Assembly: GCF_003589925.1 (NCBI RefSeq)
Contig: NZ_CP032382.1
Location: 4,092,001-4,156,000, forward strand
DNA: 64,000 nt
Reading direction: 5' to 3'
DNA from: Chryseolinea soli
GTDB taxonomy: Bacteria > Bacteroidota > Bacteroidia > Cytophagales > Cyclobacteriaceae
Position 1 is the first letter of the stretch. Each line of letters starts with the position of its first letter. The notes under the pieces are model-generated. The model did not search any database. It saw only the letters and a list, made by a program, of their open reading frames with translations, and was not told where the DNA came from. Position numbers and translations under genes: made by a program. Below are positions 26,256 through 35,119 of this stretch, one piece after another.

Positions 26256-27401
26256 ATGTCTAACGAACCCAAGCTCATGGAAGCAGTACTGCTGGCCCCC
26301 GAAAGGGAGACCATACAATGGAAACAAATGCTGAGTCTGGCCGCGCTATACGGCTCGATCGTTATCGGGTGGATCGCCTACCAGAACTACCAGCCCAAAC
26401 TGCTCGTGCAGTTCCATTTCGATGATTTTACATTCCTGCTCACCCTGGCCCAAGCCGTGATCCTGGTGGTCACGCCGCCGTTGGCAGGCAAAATAGGCGA
26501 CCGCTACCGGTTCGAACAGGGCCATCGCATTCCCGTGATCACCGCGGGGATCAGCTTTGCCTCTATGGTCTTTATGGCCGTGGCGTTCACGCTGTTCACC
26601 AATCCTGGAGAGGTCTTCCGCTGGATCTTGCCCGTGCTCATCGTCTTCTGGCTTATCGCCATGAGCATTTTCACGAGCCCGGCTTTATCGACCATGGAGC
26701 TTTTCTCTCCTGTCGACAAATTGCCCCGCGCCATGGCTATTCTCACGATTGTGGCCAACCTCATCTATGCGGTTGAGCCCGTCATCGTCGACATCATTGA
26801 CTATATCGGTGCGCCGCTCACGTTTATGTCTGGCGGTGCGGTCGTTTTTGTGTCGGGGTTGGCGCTGAAGAAGAATTCACTTACCCTGTTTGCCCTGCAC
26901 GAAGAAAAGAAGGATGAATCCCCTGCGGCTATTCCTGTGGAGGAAAAGTCCAGCTATGGTTTTATCTTCTTTATGGGTGTCGTGCTTGGCACGGCCACCA
27001 CGGTGTTGTTCAATTTGTTCCCCGATTTGCTCGAAGCCAAAGTGGGTATGTTGTTCAACGGTTGGCAAGGCAAGATCATCCTGGTGAACATCCTGGTTCT
27101 TTCTGCACTCATCTCGTGGCCGGTAAGCAACCTGGTGAACAAATACGGGCTGGAGAAATCTTTCTGGATCAGCTTTGCGCTGATCATGGCCAGTATGTTG
27201 TCCATCTTTGTATTTCAGTCGACGGTCGTGGTGTTTGTCATGATGGTGGTGTTTACGGCGGCATTCACATCACTGTCGGTGAGTTCCCTGCCCATGGCGA
27301 TCCAGCGGGCCTCTTTTCACGACAAAGTCTTTTGTGTTGGTATATTTTTTAGCGGCGTGGCGTTGCCGGATGGTATCCTGGAAACTATTCAGGCTTTTTA
27401 A
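26256..27401 (+). CDS. MFS-like multipass membrane transporter
   Basis: A 381-residue polytopic membrane protein with roughly ten to twelve hydrophobic segments and a cytoplasmic middle loop near 205-225 (LHEEKKDESPAAIPVEEKS). The PPLAGKIGDRYRFEQGHR stretch near 77-95 resembles the MFS loop 2-3 motif (G-x-x-x-D-R), which suggests the major facilitator superfamily, although the sequence is divergent. The substrate is unknown. It is monocistronic, with a strong terminator right after the gene at 27428. Confidence 0.7.
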   Translation: MSNEPKLMEAVLLAPERETIQWKQMLSLAALYGSIVIGWIAYQNYQPKLLVQFHFDDFTFLLTLAQAVILVVTPPLAGKIGDRYRFEQGHRIPVITAGISFASMVFMAVAFTLFTNPGEVFRWILPVLIVFWLIAMSIFTSPALSTMELFSPVDKLPRAMAILTIVANLIYAVEPVIVDIIDYIGAPLTFMSGGAVVFVSGLALKKNSLTLFALHEEKKDESPAAIPVEEKSSYGFIFFMGVVLGTATTVLFNLFPDLLEAKVGMLFNGWQGKIILVNILVLSALISWPVSNLVNKYGLEKSFWISFALIMASMLSIFVFQSTVVVFVMMVVFTAAFTSLSVSSLPMAIQRASFHDKVFCVGIFFSGVALPDGILETIQAF

Positions 27402-27427
27402 AATGTAAACAACGGTTGGTTTATGAA

Positions 27428-27469
27428 GAATGTGCCGGTCGGCTTTTTCTGACCGGCCATTCTTTTTTT
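27428..27469 (+). terminator. Rho-independent terminator
   Basis: A stem of nine pairs (27434-27442 with 27449-27457, one G-T) extends outward with a one-base bulge, has a T-rich loop and is followed by seven T. It ends the MFS-like gene. Confidence 0.85.
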
Positions 27470-27530
27470 ATCCGGTCCGCGAACTCGACAGCCCGCTATC
27501 GTAATAAGAATTGTTCATGACGAATGAGCA

Positions 27531-28892
27531 TCACGACCCTTTCCGGATTCTCCATTCGGAAGGATAAAGATTGTTCATGCGGTTGTCCAGAACGTTTGCC
27601 CAACCCAAGGGAATTCCGTTGTGATAGATCAACGTGAATCCTTTTTTTTCTGTGGATATCGCCAAGGCCTCTTTTCGCAGGTATTGCAACGCTTCCGGGA
27701 GGGCCACATCAAGTCGAAGGAAGTTTTCCGGTTGCAGGTCTATCGACAAAGCCAGGGGATGTTCGGGGATGAGCTTTTCGTGCTTCACCGTGGCCATGAC
27801 GGTGCCGGCCGTGATGAGGTAGAGATTTTTGGCGAGGAAGTCGATCTCCGGCGTTTTGTTTTGGGGAAAGCATTGCACCTGGTCGTGCCGGAGGATGAAT
27901 GTTTTTTCGGCGCCGTTCGTTATCCACGCGCTTAGTTGGTCCGTTATTTTTTTTGAGGGGCCGGTGAACGAGTTTTTGTGTCGCGCGCGGCTTTCCCTTG
28001 TCTCCTCTGTTTTGCGGACCACGCAAATAAAAAATCCTTCGCCTTTTACACGGTGCGGATAGAACCGGTAGCCGGGGATGCCGTGGTGGTCGACGGTCTC
28101 AACGCCCCATTGTTCATTCAGCATCAACGGCACGAATTCAACATCGTGTTCTTGGCTAAGCCACTCCAGGTTATTTTCGTTTTCGTCGGGATTATAGGTG
28201 CAAGTGGAGTAGATGAGGAGGCCGCCGGTCTTCAGGGCGGGCCACACATCGCTCAGGATACGACGTTGCCGTTTGGAACAGAGGGCCACATTGTCGGGCG
28301 ACCATTCTTCCATGGCGTGGTGGTCTTTGCGAAACAATCCTTCGCCCGAACAGGGCGCATCGATCACCATCACATCAAAGAAGCCAGGCAGACGTTGAAA
28401 ATCCTGTGGATCGTTATGCACGACCACGGCATTGCCATGTCCCCACTTCTGTATGTTCTCGGCCAGCACGTTAGCCCGGGACCGGATCACCTCATTGGAT
28501 ACCAGCAGGCTCTGCGCATTCATGAGGCTGAGCAAATGCGTTGACTTGCCACCGGGCGCCGCACAAAGGTCCAGCACGTTGATCGCTTTTTGCGCATCCA
28601 CCGCCTGCCGGAAAGCTTGTTCCAGGAACATGGAACTGGCCTCCTGAACATAGTAGGCACCAGCATGAAAGTGAGGGTCGAGTGTAAACGAGGGTCGTTC
28701 GTTCAGATAATATCCCGAAGTAGTCCAGGGCACAGGCAGCGCACCTGGGGGTGGACTTTGCTGTTTGGCTGGATTGAGTCGAATGCTCACCGGCGAGGGT
28801 TGCTGATGTGCCGCGCTGAATTCATCCCAGCGCACTCCCAATTGCTCGCGCATGCGCAGCTCAAATGACGGTGGAAATTGGGTATCGCTCAT
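27531..28892 (-). CDS. RsmF-type rRNA cytosine-C5 methyltransferase
   Basis: A 453-residue SAM-dependent RNA cytosine-C5 methyltransferase of the NOL1/NOP2/Sun family, of the RsmF/YebU kind. Visible are the SAM site DLCAAPGGKSTHLLSLM (about 108-124), motif IV DAPCSGEGLFRKD with a catalytic-type Cys, and motif VI YSTCTYNPDENE with the second Cys. The C-terminal RNA-binding region (about 300-453) is of the RsmF-like extended type. The likely target is cytosine in 16S rRNA; the exact site is inferred from the family. It is cytoplasmic. The gene is divergent from fahA, with 157 bases between. Confidence 0.88.
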   Translation of the reverse strand: MSDTQFPPSFELRMREQLGVRWDEFSAAHQQPSPVSIRLNPAKQQSPPPGALPVPWTTSGYYLNERPSFTLDPHFHAGAYYVQEASSMFLEQAFRQAVDAQKAINVLDLCAAPGGKSTHLLSLMNAQSLLVSNEVIRSRANVLAENIQKWGHGNAVVVHNDPQDFQRLPGFFDVMVIDAPCSGEGLFRKDHHAMEEWSPDNVALCSKRQRRILSDVWPALKTGGLLIYSTCTYNPDENENNLEWLSQEHDVEFVPLMLNEQWGVETVDHHGIPGYRFYPHRVKGEGFFICVVRKTEETRESRARHKNSFTGPSKKITDQLSAWITNGAEKTFILRHDQVQCFPQNKTPEIDFLAKNLYLITAGTVMATVKHEKLIPEHPLALSIDLQPENFLRLDVALPEALQYLRKEALAISTEKKGFTLIYHNGIPLGWANVLDNRMNNLYPSEWRIRKGS

Positions 28893-29049
28893 GAAAAAAA
28901 TTAAGGGTCAGGATAAGTCGCGAGAGCACGCCGGTCCGACGCATTCCTTTTTTGTTAGCGGGGCAAATTAACGCTTTGTGTTTGATTTATTCGATTTGAT
29001 CACGGTGACTTGAAGATCAGTTTTGAGAAATGGCTAACTTGGCTTTCGT

Positions 29050-30315
29050 ATGACCAACCCAAACGACCCGATCCTTAAAAGCTGGGTGCCTGTGCCTCCC
29101 CACAGCGACTTCCCCATCCAAAACCTGCCCTTCGGCATTTTCCGGACGGCCGACACGTCGCCGCGGGCGGGCGTGGCGATAGGCGACTCGATCGTGGACC
29201 TGGCCGCTTTGGCGGAGCGAGGTTTTTTCAAGGACCTGAATCTGCCCTCCAGCGTTTTCAACTCCTCCACGCTCAACGATTTTTTTGCACTGGGGAAGAA
29301 AACCATACGCAACGTGCGGGAGCGGATTTCGCAATTGCTGCGTCACGACAACAACGAACTCTCATCACACGAAAGTGTAAAAAGCATATTGATCTCTCAA
29401 AAGGTTGCGACCCTGCTCTTGCCGGTTCGCGTGCCGAACTACACGGACTTCTACAGCAGCGAAGAACACGCCACCAACGTGGGCTCTATGTTTCGTGACC
29501 CTAAAAATGCATTGCTTCCCAACTGGAAACATTTACCCGTAGGCTATCATGGTCGTGCTTCCTCTATCGTGGTGTCGGGCACGCCCATTCGCCGGCCGCG
29601 CGGTCAGGTGAAGATGGGAGAGGAGCCGCCCGTTTTTTGCGCGTCGCATAAATTGGATTTTGAAGTGGAGATGGCCTTTATTACCTGCAGCGAAACACCG
29701 CTGGGGCATCCTATTCACACCCATGAAACCGAAGACCATATCGCCGGTTTTGCATTGTTCAACGATTGGTCTGCACGCGACATTCAGCAGTGGGAATACG
29801 TTCCGCTGGGACCGTTTTTAGGAAAGAACTTTGGATCGACCTTGTCGCCCTGGATCGTGACGATGGATGCCTTAGAACCCTTTCGCGTGGAGGGGCCTTC
29901 CCAAAATCCGCACGTACTTCCTTATCTTTCTTACGATGGGAAAAAGAATTTTGATATTGTGATGGAAGCGCTCATCCAGCCCGAAGGCGTGGAGGCATCC
30001 GTGGTTTGCCGGACGAATTTCAAATACATGTATTGGAACGTGAACCAGCAACTGGCTCACCACACGGTGAATGGCTGTAACATTCAAGTCGGCGATGTCT
30101 ATGCGTCAGGCACTATCAGCGGCCCGTCGCCCGGTTCGTTTGGCTCGTTGCTGGAGCTTTCCTGGAACGGACAAAAATCCCTTCACATGGCCGACGGCAC
30201 CGAACGCACATTCCTGCACGACGGCGACACGGTGACGCTGCACGCCTATGCCGAACGCGACGGTGTTCGCATTGGCTTTGGAGCCTGTAGCGGTAAAATA
30301 CTTCCTTCGTTATAA
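29050..30315 (+). CDS. fahA: Fumarylacetoacetase
   Basis: A 421-residue fumarylacetoacetase, the last enzyme of tyrosine degradation, which splits fumarylacetoacetate into fumarate and acetoacetate. The N-terminal SH3-like domain (about 1-115) and the FAH catalytic domain are present. Metal-binding acidic residues are visible in YTDFYSSEEHATNVG, LDFEVEMAF and FNDWSARDIQQWEY. The conserved LGPFLGKNFGSTLSPWIV is intact. Length agrees with eukaryotic and bacterial FAH. Other tyrosine catabolism genes are not in the window. It is followed after 11 bases by a small membrane gene. Confidence 0.95.
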   Translation: MTNPNDPILKSWVPVPPHSDFPIQNLPFGIFRTADTSPRAGVAIGDSIVDLAALAERGFFKDLNLPSSVFNSSTLNDFFALGKKTIRNVRERISQLLRHDNNELSSHESVKSILISQKVATLLLPVRVPNYTDFYSSEEHATNVGSMFRDPKNALLPNWKHLPVGYHGRASSIVVSGTPIRRPRGQVKMGEEPPVFCASHKLDFEVEMAFITCSETPLGHPIHTHETEDHIAGFALFNDWSARDIQQWEYVPLGPFLGKNFGSTLSPWIVTMDALEPFRVEGPSQNPHVLPYLSYDGKKNFDIVMEALIQPEGVEASVVCRTNFKYMYWNVNQQLAHHTVNGCNIQVGDVYASGTISGPSPGSFGSLLELSWNGQKSLHMADGTERTFLHDGDTVTLHAYAERDGVRIGFGACSGKILPSL

Positions 30316-30326
30316 ACAAAACGTCT

Positions 30327-30809
30327 ATGCGTAAACTGTCATTTTATTTCTGCCTCATCGCGCTGGTCATCCTGGACAGCTTTCTGCTTTCAAAACCCAA
30401 CCTGCTGGGCAAGATCGGCTTGATCATTTATAAATATCATTACCTGCGCACTTTTCCCCGCACGCTGCTCACGGTGTCCATCGTGGTGGTCATCGCTTTT
30501 GCCTTGGCCGAGCTGATCAGTTTTTTAGTGAAACGGAGAACTTTGAAGCGGGTGTTGGGAACCGTTGTGCTGGTGCTCCTCATCGCGGTCTCGTTTGCCA
30601 CCCTCGTTAAAACAGGTATGGATTTTTCAACCTGGACGTACAGTCATACCGGGTTGCGTTTTCGTTTTGGCGCCTATCTGCTGCCCACCCTGTTGATCGT
30701 GCTCTTTACCTACGCGCTGGTGAGGCTACCCAAGCCGGATGAAGTTTTCCCGGAGTCACCGGTCAATCCCGGTGTTGCTGCCAACAAGGATATCACGCCT
30801 ATGCCCTGA
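30327..30809 (+). CDS. Small membrane protein
   Basis: A 160-residue predicted inner-membrane protein with four hydrophobic segments (about 5-22, 46-67, 76-93, 113-133) and a short periplasmic or cytoplasmic tail rich in Pro and Glu. No family is recognised. It lies between fahA and the flavin-reductase-like gene, 11 and 4 bases away respectively, so it is probably co-transcribed with both. Confidence 0.6.
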   Translation: MRKLSFYFCLIALVILDSFLLSKPNLLGKIGLIIYKYHYLRTFPRTLLTVSIVVVIAFALAELISFLVKRRTLKRVLGTVVLVLLIAVSFATLVKTGMDFSTWTYSHTGLRFRFGAYLLPTLLIVLFTYALVRLPKPDEVFPESPVNPGVAANKDITPMP

Positions 30810-30813
30810 CCCT

Positions 30814-31680
30814 ATGCTGACCCTGGATCCCACAAAAATACCCTTGCCACAACTCCATCAATATCTGCTGGGTGCTGTCACGCCGCGGCCAATTGCTTTT
30901 GCCAGCACGGTAGATAAAAAGGGGAACGTGAACCTGAGCCCGTTCAGCTTCTTCAATTGCTTTGGCTACAACCCACCCATCCTGATCTTCTCGCCTTCGC
31001 GGAGAGGGCGCGACAATACGACCAAGGACACCTATGAAAACGTGTTGGAGGTGCCCGAGGTGGTCATCAACATCGTGAACCACGCCATGGTGCAGCAAGC
31101 CTCCCTGGCCAGCGTTGAATACCCACGCGGTGTCAACGAATTTGTGAAGGCAGGACTCACGCCCGTTGCTTCATCGGTCGTCAAGCCACCGCGTGTAGGC
31201 GAGGCGCCGGTATCGTTCGAGTGCAAGGTGACGCAGGTCATTGCCACAGGCGACCAGGCGGGGGCGGGCAACCTCGTGCTTTGCCAGGTGGTTCTGATGC
31301 ACATAAAGGAAGAGATCCTCGACGACCAAGGCAAGATCGATCCCTTCAAACTCGACGCCGTGGCCCGGCTAGGGGGCGACTGGTACTGTCGCGTGGGACC
31401 GGAATCTATTTTTAAAGTGCCCAAGCCCCTGCAGACCATTGGCATCGGTATCGATCAAATCCCTGATCACATCCGACTTAGCAACGTCCTCACGGGCAAT
31501 GACCTCGGCATGCTGGGGAACGTCGAAAAATTGCCAGGCGAGTCGTCCCTTCAAACGATCAGGAACCAACCCGATTTTCTCCAGGCCCGGACGAATGGTG
31601 GAGAAGCGATCCACAAACTGGCGCAAGCTTACTTGAAGCAAGGCCGTGTAGCGGAAGCGTGGAGCATTCTGCTGGCCTGA
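30814..31680 (+). CDS. Flavin reductase-like FMN-binding protein
   Basis: A 288-residue protein whose first 200 residues match the flavin reductase-like domain: TPRPIAFASTVDKKGNVNLSPFSFFNCFGYNPPIL, then SVEYPRGVNEFVKAGL. This fold binds FMN and accepts electrons from NAD(P)H or serves as a flavin-binding oxidoreductase. The last 80 residues (VLTGNDLGMLGNVEKL…) are an extension with no match I know. The frame is open upstream to 30739, but the ATG at 30814 is just after the stop of the preceding gene and gives the family N-terminus MLTLDP. With fahA upstream, a role in aromatic catabolism is possible but unproven. Confidence 0.82.
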   Translation: MLTLDPTKIPLPQLHQYLLGAVTPRPIAFASTVDKKGNVNLSPFSFFNCFGYNPPILIFSPSRRGRDNTTKDTYENVLEVPEVVINIVNHAMVQQASLASVEYPRGVNEFVKAGLTPVASSVVKPPRVGEAPVSFECKVTQVIATGDQAGAGNLVLCQVVLMHIKEEILDDQGKIDPFKLDAVARLGGDWYCRVGPESIFKVPKPLQTIGIGIDQIPDHIRLSNVLTGNDLGMLGNVEKLPGESSLQTIRNQPDFLQARTNGGEAIHKLAQAYLKQGRVAEAWSILLA

Positions 31681-31755
31681 AAACACCGGCGAATATTTCC
31701 TTTGCTTGAACCAGCAACGGTCCGGGTATACTAATTCAACCCACAACAAACGAGA

Positions 31756-31782
31756 AGAGGCTGCCTTTTGGGGGCAGCCTCT
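31756..31782. terminator. Convergent hairpin, probable bidirectional terminator
   Basis: A perfect 10-bp stem (31756-31765 with 31773-31782), GC-rich, sits between the convergent flavin-reductase-like and pdhB genes. Neither side has a good T run, so efficiency is uncertain. Confidence 0.6.
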
Positions 31783-31809
31783 CGTATGTTAAACTAAACT
31801 AAAAAGGTC

Positions 31810-32790
31810 TTAGTCTCTGTACAATACACCCTTCACAGCCTTTATCGTCTTGCTGACGTTGGGCAGAATGGCTTCAATGAGCGTGGGGGCGTAGGGCAGG
31901 GGCACGTCGAAGCTGTTCACGCGTTGAATGGGCGCGTCCAGGTAGTCGAAGGCATGCTTTTGTACGTGGTAAGTGATCTCCGTAGCGATGGAAGACAAAG
32001 GCCAGGCTTCTTCCACGATCACCAGGCGATTGGTCTTTTTCACCGACTCTACGATGGCCGCATAGTCGATGGGGCGCACCGAGCGAAGGTCGATCACTTC
32101 GGCGGAGATGCCGTCCTTTTCCAACTCGGCAGCAGCAGCCAGGGCCACTTTCATGATCTTGCCAAACGAAACGATGGTCACATCCGTGCCGGCCTTTTTC
32201 ACATCGGCCACGCCCAGGGGAATGAGGTATTCTTCCGCGGGAACCTCCATCTTATCGCCATACATCACTTCCGACTCCATGAAGATCACGGGGTCGTTGT
32301 CGCGGATGGACGACTTCAGGAGGCCTTTGGCGTCGTATGGATTGGAGGGTACCACCACCTTCAAACCGGGGGTGTTGGCAAACCAGTTTTCGAAGTTTTG
32401 GGAGTGTTGGGCACCCAGTTGGCCCGCGTTGCCCGTAGGGCCACGGAACACCATGGGGGCACTATATTGGCCACCCGACATGGAGAGGATCTTGGCGGCA
32501 CCGTTGATGATCTGGTCGATGGCCACTAGCGAGAAGTTGAAGGTCATGAATTCTACCACGGGACGGAGGCCGTTCATGGCCGCTCCCACGCCAATGCCGG
32601 CGAAGCCCAGTTCGGAAATGGGTGTATCCAGGACGCGTTCCGGTCCAAATTCGTCCAGCATGCCCTGGCTCACTTTGTAGGCGCCATTGTACTCGGCCAC
32701 TTCTTCCCCCATCAGGATAACGCTGGGATCTCTGCGCATTTCTTCGTTCAAGGCCTCGCGGAGGGCCTCTCTAAACTGGATTTCTCTCAT
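31810..32790 (-). CDS. pdhB: Pyruvate dehydrogenase E1 component, beta subunit
   Basis: A 326-residue E1-beta subunit of a 2-oxo acid dehydrogenase, thiamin-diphosphate dependent. It opens with REALREALNEEMRRDPSVILMGEEVAEYNGAYKVSQGM; the GEEVA Glu activates the cofactor. The central GPTGNAGQLGAQHSQNFENWFANTPGLKVVVPSNPYDAKGLLKSSIR block and the C-terminal VIDLRSVRPID segment are typical of the pyruvate and branched-chain types. E1 alpha and E2 are not adjacent, which is common in Bacteroidota. It is monocistronic. Confidence 0.93.
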   Translation of the reverse strand: MREIQFREALREALNEEMRRDPSVILMGEEVAEYNGAYKVSQGMLDEFGPERVLDTPISELGFAGIGVGAAMNGLRPVVEFMTFNFSLVAIDQIINGAAKILSMSGGQYSAPMVFRGPTGNAGQLGAQHSQNFENWFANTPGLKVVVPSNPYDAKGLLKSSIRDNDPVIFMESEVMYGDKMEVPAEEYLIPLGVADVKKAGTDVTIVSFGKIMKVALAAAAELEKDGISAEVIDLRSVRPIDYAAIVESVKKTNRLVIVEEAWPLSSIATEITYHVQKHAFDYLDAPIQRVNSFDVPLPYAPTLIEAILPNVSKTIKAVKGVLYRD

Positions 32791-32872
32791 AGCATTTCTT
32801 CAGAAAGTGCGTAAAAATAGGGGCCGGACAAACAGGATAAAAGCATTCCCCGCTTTTTATTGGGTACCCCAA

Positions 32873-32901
32873 AACAAAAAGCCCCGGCTTTTGGCCGGGG
32901 C
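32873..32901 (-). terminator. Rho-independent terminator
   Basis: A perfect 8-bp GC stem (32881-32888 with 32894-32901) with a TTTTG loop is followed, in the leftward direction, by a T run (32873-32880 on the complement). It lies 25 bases after the OmpA/TPR lipoprotein gene. Confidence 0.9.
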
Positions 32902-32925
32902 TCTCTGTTTAACCAATGAGATCGA

Positions 32926-34701
32926 TTATTTCAATGCATTTCTGAAGGCTTCGGTAGCGGCGAATTTCGAGAATTCCAGGTCGCTCAAAGCAGCTTCTTT
33001 CAGGGAAGGATCGGCCTTCACAGCGCTGCTCAGGTTGCTCACCACGCCGTCGGCGTTGCCGAGGCGGGCAGAAGCTACAGCGGCACCATAATAGGCGATG
33101 GCCAGGTTGCTGTTCTTGGCAGTGGCTTCTTTGAAGGAAGTCAGACCATTTTGGTAGTCTTTGTTCAACACTTGAGCCAAACCTTTGTTGAAGAGGTTGT
33201 CGGCGTTGTCGGCAGCAGCAGATTCGGAGCTAACAGCAGCAGCGTACTGAGCTTTTACGATTTCAGCAGCACCTTTCACACCGTTCACACCGGCAGCATT
33301 GTCGCCTTTCAGGCCAGCGCCGAGGGCTTTGGTAGCATTGTTGTAGGCAGCATAAGCGTTGCCTTTCATCATGTTCACGGAAGCCAGGTTGGCGAGTACT
33401 TCGGGAGCTTCGTTCAACTTAGCAGCAATCTCCAATTGTGCCTGAGCTTTGTCGGCCAGGGCAGCAGCGTTGCTGGGGTTTTCGATCGCTTGAGCAATGT
33501 ATACAGCACCCAGGTTGTTGTGGGCATTCCAGTTGGAACCTTTCTTGGTAGCAGCTTCGTAGATCGCTGCCTTTTCTTCCAGGGAAGGAGTCAAAGTAGC
33601 GGCGTACATCATTTCTTCGAACGAAAGGGTGTCGGCAGAGATAGCGCCTTGTGTTACTTGCTTGGACAGGACGGACATTTCGGCGTCGGTCTTCTTGTCT
33701 TTCACCACCAGGATCTCGGTCTTCGCTGTTCTCAGTTTAGGATATACATCCTTGAACACTTTCTTGTAGGTCTTCAGTTTCTTGAATTGTTTTTCAACAT
33801 CTTCGAAAGAACCGCCGGCGTTGATGATGTTCAGGTATTCTGCTTTCTCTTCGGAAGTGATGCCTTCGTAAGTAGACAGTGAGTTTTTGAATTCGTTCCA
33901 GTCCTGGATAACAGGCTTCAGGATGAAGTTGATCGAATCGGCTTTGCCTTTGTAGTCGTACTTCTTCATTTCAGCACGATAGAATTTTTCGATGGCAGCA
34001 GCGCGATCGGGAGACAATTTAGCGTTGATACGCTCAGCACCTTCAGGAGAGTGGGTACCGGTGATGGTAACGGTACGGGTAGCGTTCTTGGAAGCGATGA
34101 AGGCATCCAGTTGCTTGCCTTTTGTGCTCTTGATCTCAGTAGGTCTCAGTACCGATCTGCCTTGCTCGAAAATGAAATCAGGGATCACTACGGGAACCAG
34201 TTCTTCCTGGTTGTTATAGCCATGTTCTGCGAAAGCAGCGAAGTATACGGGTTTCACCAGTTTAGAAGTGGTGATGATACCGGTAGCCACCGGGAGACGG
34301 GGAGTTTTCTTAGCTTTTTCGCCTTTGGAAGCAACGCCTTCAACTTCCACAGTACCTGTTTTGTATGCGGGTTGATAAGGGAATGAGAAGCTCTTGGTTA
34401 CACGGGGAGGCTCGGTCTTGCTGTTGGGATAGTCCTCAGCCTTGAACGGGATGGGGTCCAGCGCCAGTTCGTTGGTGCCATACTTGTAGAAGGTGTTTAC
34501 CGTGTAGACGGTTCCTTTCTTCAACATTTTAACCGGAAGGTTAGCCGCCATATCGAAGGCAACCGTATCCTTGTGAACCTCCAGCGGGTTCGGAGTAACC
34601 GTCAATTGCTGGTCTTTTGACATTTTCACCATCTTGGGCAGGGTACAGCCCGCGAGGGTAAGTACTGCGAAGATCAGAAATGAGTAAACTACTTTTCTCA
34701 T
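32926..34701 (-). CDS. OmpA-like lipoprotein with TPR-type repeats
   Basis: A 591-residue lipoprotein (lipobox LAGC near residue 19). Residues about 180-240 resemble an OmpA-like domain (IPDFIFEQGRSVLRPTE, then VTITGTHSPEGAERINAKLSPDRAAAI). The last 250 residues are alanine-rich helical repeats of TPR type (NAHNNLGAVYIAQAIENP, ADKAQAQLEIAAKLNEAPEVLANLASVNMMKGNAYAAYNNATKALG). The combination is that of peptidoglycan-anchoring envelope proteins. The frame is open to 34851, but the lipoprotein signal starts at the ATG at 34701 and the promoter (34738-34769) lies inside the longer frame. A strong promoter and terminator frame it as a highly expressed single gene. Confidence 0.82.
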   Translation of the reverse strand: MRKVVYSFLIFAVLTLAGCTLPKMVKMSKDQQLTVTPNPLEVHKDTVAFDMAANLPVKMLKKGTVYTVNTFYKYGTNELALDPIPFKAEDYPNSKTEPPRVTKSFSFPYQPAYKTGTVEVEGVASKGEKAKKTPRLPVATGIITTSKLVKPVYFAAFAEHGYNNQEELVPVVIPDFIFEQGRSVLRPTEIKSTKGKQLDAFIASKNATRTVTITGTHSPEGAERINAKLSPDRAAAIEKFYRAEMKKYDYKGKADSINFILKPVIQDWNEFKNSLSTYEGITSEEKAEYLNIINAGGSFEDVEKQFKKLKTYKKVFKDVYPKLRTAKTEILVVKDKKTDAEMSVLSKQVTQGAISADTLSFEEMMYAATLTPSLEEKAAIYEAATKKGSNWNAHNNLGAVYIAQAIENPSNAAALADKAQAQLEIAAKLNEAPEVLANLASVNMMKGNAYAAYNNATKALGAGLKGDNAAGVNGVKGAAEIVKAQYAAAVSSESAAADNADNLFNKGLAQVLNKDYQNGLTSFKEATAKNSNLAIAYYGAAVASARLGNADGVVSNLSSAVKADPSLKEAALSDLEFSKFAATEAFRNALK

Positions 34702-34737
34702 TGGATTTAGATTTATTGGTTGATTTAAACAGGTTTG

Positions 34738-34769
34738 CAAAACTATACTTATGTGTATTTTTTTGCAAT
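34738..34769 (-). promoter_or_regulatory. Bacteroidota consensus promoter for the OmpA/TPR lipoprotein
   Basis: Reading left, ATTG (34769-34766), a 20-base spacer and TAGTTTTG (34745-34738) give a close match to the -33/-7 consensus. Transcription would start about 30 bases before the ATG at 34701. Confidence 0.8.
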
Positions 34770-34801
34770 TATACTCAAAAAAATATGAAGGACCCCGACA
34801 T

Positions 34802-34828
34802 TTTGAGGGGGGTGGCGCGTTATATTTG
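34802..34828 (+). promoter_or_regulatory. Possible promoter for the PspC-domain gene
   Basis: A perfect -7 box TATATTTG (34821-34828) is preceded by TTTG (34802-34805) at a spacing of 15 bases, shorter than the usual 19-21. It is divergent from the OmpA/TPR promoter. Confidence 0.4.
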
Positions 34829-34891
34829 TGAGCCGAACTTTTGGTCGACAAATCAACTTTTTGGGAAGTCGAAAGTATATAAAGGGCATCT

Positions 34892-35119
34892 ATGGACCGT
34901 GTAGCAGATAAAATCCAACTTTTCTTTGAGACCTATGCCTTTGGAGTGTGTGCTCACCTGGGTGAGAAGTTAGGTGTTGCAACATCCTCCATACGCCTCT
35001 TTTTCATCTATGCGAGCTTCATCACGTTCGGGTCACCGGTCATCATCTACCTGTCGCTGGCCTTCATCATGAACATGCGCAAGCACCTTCGTAAGCGCAC
35101 CCCGGTGTGGGACTATTGA
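34892..35119 (+). CDS. Small PspC-domain membrane protein
   Basis: A 75-residue membrane protein dominated by a PspC domain: GVCAHLGEKLGVATSSIRLFFIYASFITFGSPVIIYLSLAFIM, then a basic tail. PspC domain proteins usually sense or relieve envelope stress; the role of short stand-alone forms is unknown. The first residues form a polar helix before the single long hydrophobic region. The gene overlaps the end of the convergent glycosyltransferase gene by seven bases. Confidence 0.78.
   Translation: MDRVADKIQLFFETYAFGVCAHLGEKLGVATSSIRLFFIYASFITFGSPVIIYLSLAFIMNMRKHLRKRTPVWDY

Noticed and set aside
34702..34851. An N-terminal extension of the OmpA/TPR lipoprotein
   Set aside because: It contains the promoter and destroys the lipoprotein signal peptide.
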